In this document: positions 8,715 through 17,529 of the stretch, piece by piece
How the letters are laid out: every line of letters starts with the position of its first letter
Position numbering within the stretch: the stretch's first letter is position 1
Origin: Dyadobacter bucti
Lineage (GTDB): Bacteria; Bacteroidota; Bacteroidia; Cytophagales; Spirosomataceae
Assembly (NCBI RefSeq): GCF_005869225.1
Contig: NZ_SWFP01000003.1
Span: 310,001-374,000 of the forward strand
DNA length: 64,000 nucleotides
Direction of reading: 5' to 3'
Program-made: the position numbers and the translations under genes
The notes under the pieces: model-generated
Seen by the model: the letters and a program-made list of their open reading frames with translations, nothing else
Database searches by the model: none
Told to the model about the DNA's origin: nothing

Positions 8715-9686
8715 ATGATTAACTCAGCTATTCAGATTTCCGTTGTAGTTCCGCTTTTTAATGAAGAAGAGTCATTGCCAGAGCTCAGCGAGTGGATTGC
8801 GCGGGTGATGGATGAAAACGGGTTCACTTATGAAGTCCTGTTTATCGACGATGGAAGTAAGGACCGGTCGTGGGACGTAATAACCGAATTGTCTCTGATC
8901 AATCCCAATATCCGGGGGCTGCGTTTTGTAAGGAATTATGGAAAAACAGCAGCTTTACAAACGGGTTTTCTGGCCGTAAAAGGCGATGTGGTCATTACGA
9001 TGGATGCGGATTTGCAGGATAGCCCGGACGAGATACCGGAGCTGTACAAGATGATCGTAGAAGAAAAGTATGATCTGGTTTCGGGATGGAAAAAGAAAAG
9101 ATATGACCCTGTTACGAAGACTGTTCCGACCAAGATCTTCAATGCGGCCACCAGGAGTATTTCCGGTGTGGCGCTCCACGATTTTAACTGCGGCCTGAAA
9201 GCGTACCGGAAGGATGTTGTCAAAAATATTACTATTTACGGGGAAATGCACCGCTACATTCCCGTAATCGCGAAATGGAACGGTTTCGGGAAGATCGGGG
9301 AGAAGGTGGTACAGCACCGGGCGCGCAAATATGGCTACACCAAATTCGGCCTGGAAAGGTTCATTTTTGGTTTTCTGGATTTGCTTTCGATTGCCTTTGT
9401 GAATAAGTTTGGGAGAAGGCCAATGCATTTATTCGGTAGTCTGGGAACCCTTATGTTTTTTCTCGGAAGCATTATAGCTTTCTGGCTTCTTGGTAAAAAG
9501 ATCTATAATATTTATCATTTGTTGCCTTACAGGAACGTTACCGACAACCCGCTTTTCTTTCTTGCGCTCGTCGCGATTATGGTTGGGTCACAACTGTTTC
9601 TGGCGGGGTTTCTTGGGGAGCTGTTTGTGAAGCAATCCATTTCCAAAACCGGCGACTACAACGTTTCAGAAAAGACCGGAGCTTGA
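8715..9686 (+). CDS. Family 2 glycosyltransferase with two C-terminal membrane helices (GtrB/DPM1-like)
   Basis: Membrane-anchored glycosyltransferase of 323 residues. The GT-A catalytic domain covers about residues 8-215, with VVVPLFNEEESL, FIDDGSKDRS and the DxD-containing ITMDADLQDSPDE. Two hydrophobic segments follow (about 236-258 and 273-298). The layout is that of polyprenyl-phosphate glucosyl or mannosyl transferases such as GtrB and DPM1, which load a lipid carrier on the cytoplasmic face. Donor sugar and acceptor are not predictable. No flippase gene is adjacent. Confidence 0.88.
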   Translation: MINSAIQISVVVPLFNEEESLPELSEWIARVMDENGFTYEVLFIDDGSKDRSWDVITELSLINPNIRGLRFVRNYGKTAALQTGFLAVKGDVVITMDADLQDSPDEIPELYKMIVEEKYDLVSGWKKKRYDPVTKTVPTKIFNAATRSISGVALHDFNCGLKAYRKDVVKNITIYGEMHRYIPVIAKWNGFGKIGEKVVQHRARKYGYTKFGLERFIFGFLDLLSIAFVNKFGRRPMHLFGSLGTLMFFLGSIIAFWLLGKKIYNIYHLLPYRNVTDNPLFFLALVAIMVGSQLFLAGFLGELFVKQSISKTGDYNVSEKTGA

Positions 9687-9744
9687 AAGATATCCGGCAT
9701 ACATAAAATTATTAACAAAAAGTTTATTACCTATTACACAAATA

Positions 9745-10356
9745 ATGATCGCTAACGTACACAAAGCCCATCCCTGGCACGGTATTCCAATGGGAGAAAA
9801 TGCACCTGAACTGGTCAATGCATTTATTGAAATTGTTCCGACAGACACAGTTAAATACGAAATAGACAAAGTGACGGGTTATCTCATGATCGACCGTCCT
9901 CAAAAATATTCGAACATCGTCCCTGCGCTCTACGGTTTCATCCCAAAAACCTATTGTGCGGAAAAAATCGCCTTGCTGGCCCGCGAACGCTCCGGAAGAG
10001 ATGTTACAGAGGGGGATGGTGACCCGCTGGATATCCTGGTTTTGTGCGAAAAGATCATTTCCCACGGAGATATCCTTTGTACTGCCAAGCCAATCGGCGG
10101 GATTCGCCTGATCGATGGGGGAGAGGCAGATGATAAAATCATCGCTGTATTGAAAGGAGACGAGGTATATGGTGGTTTTTCTGATCTGAGCGAGCTGCCG
10201 GAGGGTATTGTTGAACGTCTGAAGCATTACTTCCTGACTTACAAAAACCTTCCTGGTGAAAAGGCGCATATTGAAATCACCAATGTGTACGGCAGGGAAG
10301 AGGCGCACGAAGTGATCATGACTTCCGTGGAAGATTACAAGCATTCATTTTACTGA
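9745..10356 (+). CDS. ppa: Inorganic pyrophosphatase, family I
   Basis: Soluble magnesium-dependent enzyme that hydrolyses pyrophosphate and so pulls biosynthetic reactions forward. The signature DGDPLDILVL (aspartates that bind the metals) is near residues 91-100. The substrate-side sequence KYEIDKVTGYLMIDRP with its lysine and arginine, and ALYGFIPKTYC, are also in place. At 203 residues it is slightly longer than the E. coli enzyme. Stop at 10354-10356 is followed by a strong terminator, so it is probably monocistronic. Confidence 0.95.
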   Translation: MIANVHKAHPWHGIPMGENAPELVNAFIEIVPTDTVKYEIDKVTGYLMIDRPQKYSNIVPALYGFIPKTYCAEKIALLARERSGRDVTEGDGDPLDILVLCEKIISHGDILCTAKPIGGIRLIDGGEADDKIIAVLKGDEVYGGFSDLSELPEGIVERLKHYFLTYKNLPGEKAHIEITNVYGREEAHEVIMTSVEDYKHSFY

Positions 10357-10400
10357 GATTGAGTTTAAAAACAATATGTTGCTGATTCAGGGCAATTTAG

Positions 10401-10428
10401 AGCCGTCCCCTTTAAGGACGGCTTTGTT
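10401..10428 (+). terminator. Intrinsic terminator after ppa
   Basis: Perfect 8-bp stem AGCCGTCC (10401-10408) with GGACGGCT (10416-10423), 7-base loop, then TTGTTTATTT. Confidence 0.8.
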
Positions 10429-10435
10429 TATTTCT

Positions 10436-10443
10436 TATCTTTG
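10436..10443 (+). promoter_or_regulatory. Candidate -7 element for prfC
   Basis: TATCTTTG matches TANNTTTG exactly, 110 bases before the prfC start and just after the ppa terminator. A clear upstream TTG element at the expected distance is absent. Confidence 0.35.
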
Positions 10444-10552
10444 TGCAAATTTTAAATAATAAATTGTTGTTCAACCGTACCGACAAGTTGCTGAGCAAAA
10501 AGTACTTGAAGTATCGCGGACTAAGATAACAGGAAGTGTTTACGAGCCTTAT

Positions 10553-12148
10553 ATGAGTAATATAGAAGAAATAAAGAAAAGAAGGACTTTCGCCATCATC
10601 AGTCACCCGGATGCCGGAAAAACGACGCTTACTGAAAAGCTGCTGCTTTTTGGAGGCGCGATCCAGACTGCCGGAGCGGTAAAATCCAATAAAATCAAAA
10701 AGACGGCCACCTCCGATTTTATGGAGATCGAAAAGCAGAGGGGTATCTCGGTGGCTACTTCGGTAATGACTTTTGAATACAGGGATTTGCTGATCAACAT
10801 TCTGGATACGCCCGGTCACAAGGATTTTGCGGAAGATACCTATCGCACGTTAACCGCAGTGGATAGCGTAATCCTGGTTATTGACTGTGTAAAAGGTGTG
10901 GAAGAACAAACGGAAAGGCTGATGGAAGTTTGCCGGATGCGCAACACACCGGTGATCGTTTTTGTCAACAAGCTCGACCGTGAAGGTAGAAATCCGTTTG
11001 AGCTGCTGGACGAGCTGGAAACCAAACTCGGTATCAGAGTTCGTCCGCTGACCTGGCCTATCAATATGGGTAATGATTTTAAAGGGGTATACAGCTTGTA
11101 CGAGCAGATGCTTTATTTCTTTAAGATCAATAAAACGAAAATTGAGAGAGACGTTGCGCAGATCGGTCTGGAAGATGAAAATCTCGCTGAGCTGGTTGGG
11201 GAGCGCGATGCTTTGCAGCTCATTGAGGATGTGGAACTGGTAGAAGGTGTTTATGATGCTTTTTCACAGGAAGCCTATCAGAAAGGCCAGCTCGCACCGG
11301 TATTTTTTGGAAGTGCGATCAACAACTTTGGTATCAAGGAATTACTGGATACTTTTTGTGAAATTTCCCCAATCCCTCAGCCACGCCCTACGGATGTGCG
11401 GGAAGTGGAACCGACGGAGCCGAAATTCACCGGATTTGTTTTTAAAATCCACGCCAACCTGGACCCGCGCCACCGCGACAGGATCGCATTTTTGCGGATT
11501 TGCTCTGGTAAGTTCGAGCGGGGCAAGTTTTACCGGCATGTCCGCTTAGGTAAAGATGTTAGGTTTTCGAGCCCGTTTACCTTTATGGCTTCTGACAAAA
11601 GTGTACTGGATGAAGGCTTTCCCGGAGATGTGGTGGGATTGTACGACACAGGAAGTTTCAAAATCGGAGATACGCTTACTGAAGGTGAGAATCTTCAGTT
11701 TTCAGGGATACCGAGTTTTTCGCCTGAGATCTTTAAGGAACTGATCAACATGGATCCTATGAAATCCAAACAGTTGGAAAAGGGAATTCAGCAGCTTACG
11801 GACGAAGGTGTAGCCCAGCTTTTTACGCTGGATCTTGGTAACCGTAAAATTGTGGGAACGGTCGGAGAACTTCAGTTTGATGTAATCCAGTATCGCCTGG
11901 AACATGAATATGGCGCCAAATGCCGCTGGGTGCCCATGAGCGTTTCCCGCGCTTGCTGGCTTACCGCCGATGAGAAACCTGCAATGGATCAGTTTATTCG
12001 TCTGAAAGGTAATCAGATTGCTTATGATAAGGACCGTAATCCTGTTTTTCTTGCGGAATCTGAATGGATGATCCGGATGAACCGTGAAAATAACCCGGCG
12101 ATCCACTTCCATTTTACTTCCGAGTTTAAGACGGAAATGGCCGTCTAG
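10553..12148 (+). CDS. prfC: Peptide chain release factor 3
   Basis: Translational GTPase that removes RF1 or RF2 from the ribosome after termination. The 531-residue length is standard. GTPase motifs: P-loop [12 protein letters not shown] near residues 18-29, switch region [11 protein letters not shown]3 DTPGH and G4 NKLDR. Domain II and the release-factor-specific C-terminal domain follow; the late [10 protein letters not shown] stretch is in the latter. The next gene lies 30 bases downstream on the same strand but is functionally unrelated. Confidence 0.97.
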   Translation: MSNIEEIKKRRTFAIISHPDAGKTTLTEKLLLFGGAIQTAGAVKSNKIKKTATSDFMEIEKQRGISVATSVMTFEYRDLLINILDTPGHKDFAEDTYRTLTAVDSVILVIDCVKGVEEQTERLMEVCRMRNTPVIVFVNKLDREGRNPFELLDELETKLGIRVRPLTWPINMGNDFKGVYSLYEQMLYFFKINKTKIERDVAQIGLEDENLAELVGERDALQLIEDVELVEGVYDAFSQEAYQKGQLAPVFFGSAINNFGIKELLDTFCEISPIPQPRPTDVREVEPTEPKFTGFVFKIHANLDPRHRDRIAFLRICSGKFERGKFYRHVRLGKDVRFSSPFTFMASDKSVLDEGFPGDVVGLYDTGSFKIGDTLTEGENLQFSGIPSFSPEIFKELINMDPMKSKQLEKGIQQLTDEGVAQLFTLDLGNRKIVGTVGELQFDVIQYRLEHEYGAKCRWVPMSVSRACWLTADEKPAMDQFIRLKGNQIAYDKDRNPVFLAESEWMIRMNRENNPAIHFHFTSEFKTEMAV

Positions 12149-12178
12149 AGTGGAAACCCGCATTATTAATGAATAGTG

Positions 12179-13165
12179 ATGATGATAAAAGTGAGTGTGT
12201 GTGTGGTTACCTATAACCATGAGAAGTTTGTAGCCCAGACGCTGGATTCAATATTGATGCAGAAGACTACATTTCCTTTTGAAATTGTTGTAGGTGACGA
12301 TTGCTCAAAAGACAATACTACTACGATTTTAAAAGAATATCAGCAACGTTACCCCGACAAGATCAGGCTGATCCTGCATTCAAAAAATCTGGGGTTAAAC
12401 GGGAAGTATAATGCTTTATCAACATTTGCGGCGGCAAAGGGAGAATATATTGCACAGTTTGACGGTGATGACTATCTGACTTCGCCGGACAAGCTCCAAA
12501 AGCAGGTTGAAATGCTGGATGCACATCCCGAATATTCGGCCTGCTACCATAATGCAAGGGTTATTTACGATGACAATGCAGCGCCTCCGTATCTGGTGAA
12601 TACGCTTGCCAAGCCTGCGGTCACAGTCGACGATCTGATCGGGGAGGATGAGCTGTGTTTTATTGCAACTTCGAGTCTGATGTTCCGCCGGGAGGACTTC
12701 GCCAGAAATCCGGATCCGGAATGGACGAATCTCTCAACCAGCGGCGATATTCCCAGAAATATCATGTTTGCTACACGCGGACCGATCGGGTACATTGATG
12801 AAGTGATGTCGGTTTACCGGAAAAACAGGGGAGGGGCTAGCTTTGTGGACAATCATCAGAGCGCGGATTTTCTGTTCAACCGCATACAGATGTATTCAAA
12901 TATCAATAAAGAACTTGGTTATAAATATGACCAGACGTTGCGAAAAAACATTGCAACGTATTATTATAAGTTGCTGTTTTCCAGGGAATATGGGAGCAGT
13001 TACTGGCCGAGAGCAAAATATGCGATGAAATACATTTCGTTGGCACAACCCGGTCCCGAACAGAAAAGAGAAATTATCCGAGACTTCATAGTCCCGCCGG
13101 TTTTGATGAAAGTTTACAGTTTTTTCGCATTGGGCTGGTATAATTTCCGAACCAAGCAGTTGTGA
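12179..13165 (+). CDS. Family 2 glycosyltransferase
   Basis: Soluble GT-A glycosyltransferase of about 328 residues. The N-terminal half has VCVVTYNHEKFVAQTLDSIL, EIVVGDDCSKDNT and the DxD-type IAQFDGDDYL, which bind the nucleotide sugar and metal. The C-terminal half is acceptor-specific and has no membrane helix. Start is ambiguous: GTG 12176, ATG 12179 and ATG 12182 are consecutive codons, and I took the first ATG. It follows prfC on the same strand without other polysaccharide genes, so its pathway is unknown. Confidence 0.85.
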   Translation: MMIKVSVCVVTYNHEKFVAQTLDSILMQKTTFPFEIVVGDDCSKDNTTTILKEYQQRYPDKIRLILHSKNLGLNGKYNALSTFAAAKGEYIAQFDGDDYLTSPDKLQKQVEMLDAHPEYSACYHNARVIYDDNAAPPYLVNTLAKPAVTVDDLIGEDELCFIATSSLMFRREDFARNPDPEWTNLSTSGDIPRNIMFATRGPIGYIDEVMSVYRKNRGGASFVDNHQSADFLFNRIQMYSNINKELGYKYDQTLRKNIATYYYKLLFSREYGSSYWPRAKYAMKYISLAQPGPEQKREIIRDFIVPPVLMKVYSFFALGWYNFRTKQL

Positions 13166-13166
13166 C

Positions 13167-13500
13167 AAAAGCCCAAAGTGCTGAAATTATTACAACAAAA
13201 CTGGCAAGAGCCAATTTTCCATATATCGGCAGCCCCGCAGGGGCATTTGGTGCATGGTAAGGATATTTGTACAAGTAACAGATTGCCCCGATGAGGCAGA
13301 GCGTTGCTTTGAGTAGATGTAATTTATCTCAAAACAAACAAATAATGATCCATCGGCGCAATCTGTATCTTAATAATGCCCCTTCGGGGCAACCCCTAAC
13401 TAACTTATGCCCGCTAGCTGCTTCCAGATGCCTCGTAGAGGCTACCCCATCACAGATAGTATAATGACATCCCTTCGGGATTATTATGCCCGCAAAGTCG
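13167..13500. repeat. Cluster of short GC-rich palindromes (REP-like), copy 1
   Basis: This gap of about 340 bases contains no convincing gene. It is packed with short palindromes: GCCCAAAGTGC followed by TGAAATTATT (from 13170), GCCCCGCAGGGGC (13232-13244), GCCCCGATGAGGC (from 13285), GCCCCTTCGGGGC (13378-13390), GCCTCGTAGAGGC (13430-13442) and ATCCCTTCGGGAT (13469-13481). The first and last modules recur at about 52145-52240 and 60409-60530. The organisation resembles REP elements mobilised by single-strand transposases, but no such transposase gene is in the window. Confidence 0.8.
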
Positions 13501-13510
13501 GGGTAGACTT

Positions 13511-14026
13511 TCAGAATAACTTTTCCTTGGGAGGCGTCACACCTTTTAACCGGATATACACTGTCGCTTGTCCGCGGTGGTGAGTTTGGTGCTCAAATCC
13601 TTTTTCAAGGGCTACCCCTGATTTCATATCCATGCCGAATAATTTAATATCCTTGCCAAGATCAGCATCCGTCATTGATTTCAAAGAAGAAATAGCAAAA
13701 TCGTAGCTGTCCATAACACCTTTGGTGATAGCTGCTTTCGACTGATCCGTCATTTTTTCAACAGAACCTTCCATAGGGCTTTTTTTGCCTGTGGCACCGG
13801 AGACAAAAGCGAAGTTGGCGTCTGCCAGGTGACCCATTTGCTGGGCAAAAGAACGGATTTCCGGAGTAGGTTTGAATGCATACCCGTCTTCCGGCATGGC
13901 ATCAAGATATTCCTTGGTAAACACTTTGGCTCTCTCCCAGTCGGCAATTTGTTTCGACCGTGAAGTTTGTGCGAATGCAGTGCTGGCTGCAAAAATGAGC
14001 ATGCAGGTAATGCTTAATAGTTTCAT
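13511..14026 (-). CDS. Exported DinB-like protein
   Basis: A 171-residue protein with a signal peptide (MKLLSITCMLIFAASTAFAQ, cleavage expected after the AFAQ region). The mature part is mainly helical and resembles the DinB/YfiT-like four-helix superfamily; the HQTHHRGQATVYIRLKG segment near the C-terminus carries the histidines expected of the metal-site triad. Members include thiol transferases and proteins of unknown role. I took the start at 14026 because it yields a clean signal peptide; an upstream in-frame start would bury it. Exported DinB proteins are frequent in Bacteroidota. The function is not known. Confidence 0.82.
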   Translation of the reverse strand: MKLLSITCMLIFAASTAFAQTSRSKQIADWERAKVFTKEYLDAMPEDGYAFKPTPEIRSFAQQMGHLADANFAFVSGATGKKSPMEGSVEKMTDQSKAAITKGVMDSYDFAISSLKSMTDADLGKDIKLFGMDMKSGVALEKGFEHQTHHRGQATVYIRLKGVTPPKEKLF

Positions 14027-14224
14027 CCGATTTTTTGTTTTGGTGGTTGAGAATTTTATTCGAAAGGTAGTTCTAAGGAATGCTATTGTCAACTACCGGG
14101 AAGAACTATTTTGGCACCGGAATTGAACGGCTGGTTACATGCAGTCAAGAAAATTTTGTAATAGTGACAGGGGTTGTTTAGGTTGTGCTTTTATTTAATT
14201 CTGAACCATTTTTTATCAAAAAAT

Positions 14225-15457
14225 ATGTCTGAGCCGAAATCGTCGCAGGAGAGGGCAAAAAAGTACCTCGACCTGGGGCATAGCGAAGCGGAAAATCATG
14301 CAAAAACACAGCTGGAACTCTATGAGAAGCATGTGAAGGATACGTCGTCAGTCACCAATGCGATATCAGAATTTTTCAAGACAAATCTCTTCGGATTTGC
14401 GTGGCATTATCTGAGGAGCAGGTTTGGCCCGCGGCATCCATATCAGGCTTATCCAAGAAATGACGATTCCGGGGTTTATAACCTGCAGTCATCGATTGCA
14501 TCAAGGGATGAGATTACCCTCGCTTTGCTTTCGGACTGGGCAAGTGATACTGAAGAGTCGGATAGGGTTGCACACCTGGTGGCAAAGCATATCCCTGACT
14601 ATACCATTCACATGGGGGATATTTACTTTGTAGGTGCCCCAAAGGAGGTTGAGGAGAATTTTACGGCACCTTATGCGTCGTGGTATTATGGGGCCTCGGG
14701 GAGTCTGGCATTGTCGGGGAACCACGAAATGTATTCCAATGGAAATGCGTTTTTTCAGCATCTTTTGCCAGCAATGTATATCCAGCAGGGGGATGTCAGA
14801 AAAACCCAGCAGGCGGGTTTTTTCTGCCTTGAAAATGATTACTGGCGTATTATCGGCCTGGATACAGGTTATACCTCGGTCGGCAGGCCTTTTGTCGAGA
14901 TTCTTTCTCCTCCCGACTGCCATTTGAAAAAGGAACAGATGGACTGGCTCCGCGACGTGGTCAATATTGGAAATCCTGACGATAAAAGGGGGTTGTTATT
15001 TTTGAGCCATCACCCCTACATATCTGCGTTTCGGGAGGATTATGCCAGGCCGGGAGAGCAAATCAGGGAATTGCTTGGAGCATCGGAACGCCCGGTAATT
15101 TGGCTCTGGGGGCACGACCACCGGCTTGTTGTTTACAATCAGGGCAGAAATGGGAAAGGGCCGCTTGCCTATGGTCGTTGCCTCGGTCATGGAGGGTTGC
15201 CGGTGGAAATACAAATGCCCGACCCGACGGATGCATCAAAAATAAGATACTATGACCGTCGCGTCAGGAAGGTTCTGAAGGGGCATGCTTTGGGATATAA
15301 TGGTTTCGCGATGTTGAGTCTTAGCAATGAAAAGCTTACCATAGCGTACAGGGATCTTGAAGATACCTGCGTGTTGACAGAACAATGGAAGGTAGACATG
15401 CAAAACGGCCAACTCGGATGGGAAGTTATTCAGGTACTTCCGGAGTTAGCCGTTTAA
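14225..15457 (+). CDS. Calcineurin-like metallophosphoesterase
   Basis: A 410-residue protein with a metallophosphoesterase core. Metal ligands appear in order: SDWASD (first Asp), IHMGDIYFVG (GD motif), LSGNHEMYS (GNHE), LSHHPYI (His) and LWGHDHRL (GHxH). The first motif is SDW rather than the usual DxH, as in some purple acid phosphatase-like relatives. There is no signal peptide from the ATG at 14225, so it is predicted cytoplasmic; a 17-residue upstream extension starting at 14174 is hydrophobic but atypical. About 110 residues before the core have no recognised domain. The substrate is unknown. Confidence 0.85.
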   Translation: MSEPKSSQERAKKYLDLGHSEAENHAKTQLELYEKHVKDTSSVTNAISEFFKTNLFGFAWHYLRSRFGPRHPYQAYPRNDDSGVYNLQSSIASRDEITLALLSDWASDTEESDRVAHLVAKHIPDYTIHMGDIYFVGAPKEVEENFTAPYASWYYGASGSLALSGNHEMYSNGNAFFQHLLPAMYIQQGDVRKTQQAGFFCLENDYWRIIGLDTGYTSVGRPFVEILSPPDCHLKKEQMDWLRDVVNIGNPDDKRGLLFLSHHPYISAFREDYARPGEQIRELLGASERPVIWLWGHDHRLVVYNQGRNGKGPLAYGRCLGHGGLPVEIQMPDPTDASKIRYYDRRVRKVLKGHALGYNGFAMLSLSNEKLTIAYRDLEDTCVLTEQWKVDMQNGQLGWEVIQVLPELAV

Positions 15458-15505
15458 CAAATTTCTTGTAGGGAAACCCATTAAGTATCCCCAATGCAAG
15501 CAAGG

Positions 15506-15694
15506 TCAGTGGTGATCTGCGCCGTGGCCTTTGCTCTCTGTCAGTGCAGCAAATGTCACAACCAAGCCGATTGTACCCAAAATGAATATGAAAAGGTCTG
15601 CAAAAACGGCAAGGATAATGAACAGGATTATAAAAGCTGTAATATAAACGCCGCTGCCAAGCGCAGTAGATTCGGTTTGTGTTGTATCGGACAT
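15506..15694 (-). CDS. Small two-helix membrane protein with His-rich tail
   Basis: A 62-residue open frame that looks real by composition: a short polar N-terminus (MSDTTQTESTALG), about 40 hydrophobic residues that would form two membrane helices, and a polar tail ending GHGADHH. No family recognised. It is transcribed toward the metallophosphoesterase gene, whose stop is 48 bases away. A longer open frame on the opposite strand (15494-15877) is judged a shadow. The histidine tail could bind metal, but this is a guess. Confidence 0.6.
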   Translation of the reverse strand: MSDTTQTESTALGSGVYITAFIILFIILAVFADLFIFILGTIGLVVTFAALTESKGHGADHH

Positions 15695-15977
15695 AATTTC
15701 AGACTGATTGATATCTTGATTGTTTTTTGCGAAAATAATAAATACGTCTCAGCTTTCAGTACCCTGCATCCCTTTTTTTCCCTTGCTACCTACCTCGTGG
15801 CGAAAGACTATGTTCAGTTTTTTGGCATTTCAACTAAAAACAAAAAAAACCGGGGCAGGAAATTTAGGGACCGGTAAATCCTGGTAATTAAAACATCATT
15901 TCTTGTGCTGAATTAATACATTTGTTTTAGTGATATTTCGCGGTGTGCAAGCCCCGTTAATACTAAAATGAATAGAA

Positions 15978-17435
15978 ATGCCTTACATTATCGGATGTGA
16001 TATTGGGACAACCAATGTTAAAACCACCGCTTTTGATGCCGCAACAGGTGCAATTCTGACTTCACACAGCGGCAGTTATGAAATGTACCATCCCAAACCC
16101 TCTTGGAGTGAGCAGGATCCCGACGAAATTTTCAAGGCCCTGTGTGAATCTGTCAGGGAAGTAAGCGCATCTTGCATCGCAAAAGGCGAACTTGCGGGGA
16201 TCAGTTTTAGCTCTGCGATGCATGGTGTACTGGCGCTGGACGAAAACGGAAAGCATTTATCTAACCTGATTATTTGGGCCGATAACAGGAGCGCAGAAAT
16301 CGCTGCAAGCCTGAAAGCCTCAGAGGAAGGTAAGAAAATGTATCTTAACAACGGCACCCCGATTCACGCCATGACGCCGGTAAGCAAGTTGCTTTGGCTC
16401 AAAGAAAATCAACCGGAGGTTTTTAGGAAAGCCGCGAAGTTCATCGGAATTAAGGAATATGTTATTTATAAGCTCACAGGTCAGTTTCTTGTCGATTACT
16501 CTATTGCTTCCGCTACGGGTTTATTCAATATAAGAGAGAAAAACTGGGATAAGTGGACGTTGAAACATATCGGTCTGGATGAGAAGTGCCTTTCCAAGGC
16601 AGTCTCGCCCTACCACATGGAAAAACTGTCTGCAGGAAATGATTTTAAGGTGCCCGAAGGAACGCCTCTGATCATGGGAGCCAGTGACGGCTGCCTTGCC
16701 AATTTGGGCAGTGGCGCGATTTCTCCTACTTCTCTTGCCATCACGATCGGAACCAGTGCTGCGATCCGGGTCTGCTCCGGGGAGCCGTTTCTGGATGACA
16801 AAATGCGTACTTTCTGCTATATCCTCGACGAAGACACTTATGTAGTAGGCGGCGCCTCCAACAATGGCGGGGTGATTTTTGAATGGTTAAAAAACACGTT
16901 TTTCCCGGATCTCAAATTTGAGGAGGTTTTCGCTGAGGCCGATACCATTGATGCTGCTTCCGACGGGCTTCTGTTTTTTCCGTATCTGCTGGGGGAGCGG
17001 GCACCGCTCTGGAGCTCAAAAGTGCGGGGAGGTTTTACAGGGCTCGACATCCAGCATACAAAAGCCCATTTTGTCAGGGCGGTGATGGAAGGTATCTTGT
17101 TGAACCTTTTGTCGGTAGGGCAGGTGCTTCTTGAAAAAAACAAAATCCTGACTATCTATGCAAACGGCGGTTTTGCAAATAGTTCTGTATGGGTGCAGAT
17201 GTTGGCCGATGTTTTTGGTATCCGGGTATCCCTGAACGACACCGTGGATACAGGCACAGTCGGCGCAGTGATGATGGGGCTTAAAGCATTGGGGATTGCC
17301 AAAGATTTTTCGGAAATGACAGTGTTCACTCCGATAAGCGTGCTGTTCGAGCCGAATGCTGCGAAACATCAGGTTTATAAGACTGTTGCGGGGAAATTCA
17401 ATGAACAAAACGTCGTTTTTCCGTCGTTTTCCTAA
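15978..17435 (+). CDS. FGGY-family sugar kinase, probable gluconokinase
   Basis: A 485-residue kinase with the actin-like ATPase fold. It phosphorylates a sugar or sugar acid, most probably gluconate to 6-phosphogluconate. The N-terminal phosphate-1 motif is CDIGTTNVKTTAFD near residues 5-18; the catalytic aspartate is likely in MGASDGCLANLGSG; the second domain carries the ATP-binding segment IGTSAAIRV and later ANGGFANSS. The substrate call rests on overall resemblance to FGGY gluconokinases, and xylulokinase-like substrates remain possible. No gluconate transporter or 6-phosphogluconate dehydrogenase gene is adjacent. Confidence 0.82.
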   Translation: MPYIIGCDIGTTNVKTTAFDAATGAILTSHSGSYEMYHPKPSWSEQDPDEIFKALCESVREVSASCIAKGELAGISFSSAMHGVLALDENGKHLSNLIIWADNRSAEIAASLKASEEGKKMYLNNGTPIHAMTPVSKLLWLKENQPEVFRKAAKFIGIKEYVIYKLTGQFLVDYSIASATGLFNIREKNWDKWTLKHIGLDEKCLSKAVSPYHMEKLSAGNDFKVPEGTPLIMGASDGCLANLGSGAISPTSLAITIGTSAAIRVCSGEPFLDDKMRTFCYILDEDTYVVGGASNNGGVIFEWLKNTFFPDLKFEEVFAEADTIDAASDGLLFFPYLLGERAPLWSSKVRGGFTGLDIQHTKAHFVRAVMEGILLNLLSVGQVLLEKNKILTIYANGGFANSSVWVQMLADVFGIRVSLNDTVDTGTVGAVMMGLKALGIAKDFSEMTVFTPISVLFEPNAAKHQVYKTVAGKFNEQNVVFPSFS

Positions 17436-17472
17436 ACAGAGCTTTCAGTCCTTTTTCTTTTTTTATATCAGT

Positions 17473-17510
17473 AAAAAGTCCTGAGCCGCAATGACGGTCA
17501 GGACTTTTTT
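17473..17510. terminator. Bidirectional terminator between gluconokinase and TonB receptor genes
   Basis: AAAAAGTCCTGA (17473-17484) pairs with TCAGGACTTTTT (17498-17509), with A and T runs on both sides. It can serve both convergent genes. Confidence 0.82.
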
Positions 17511-17529
17511 ATTCGTGAAATAACCTAGT

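Noticed and set aside
15494..15877. 127-residue plus-strand frame covering the 62-residue membrane protein
   Set aside because: Its C-terminal part (KNKKNRGRKFRDR) is low complexity and the membrane gene on the other strand has better composition. It remains possible but weaker.
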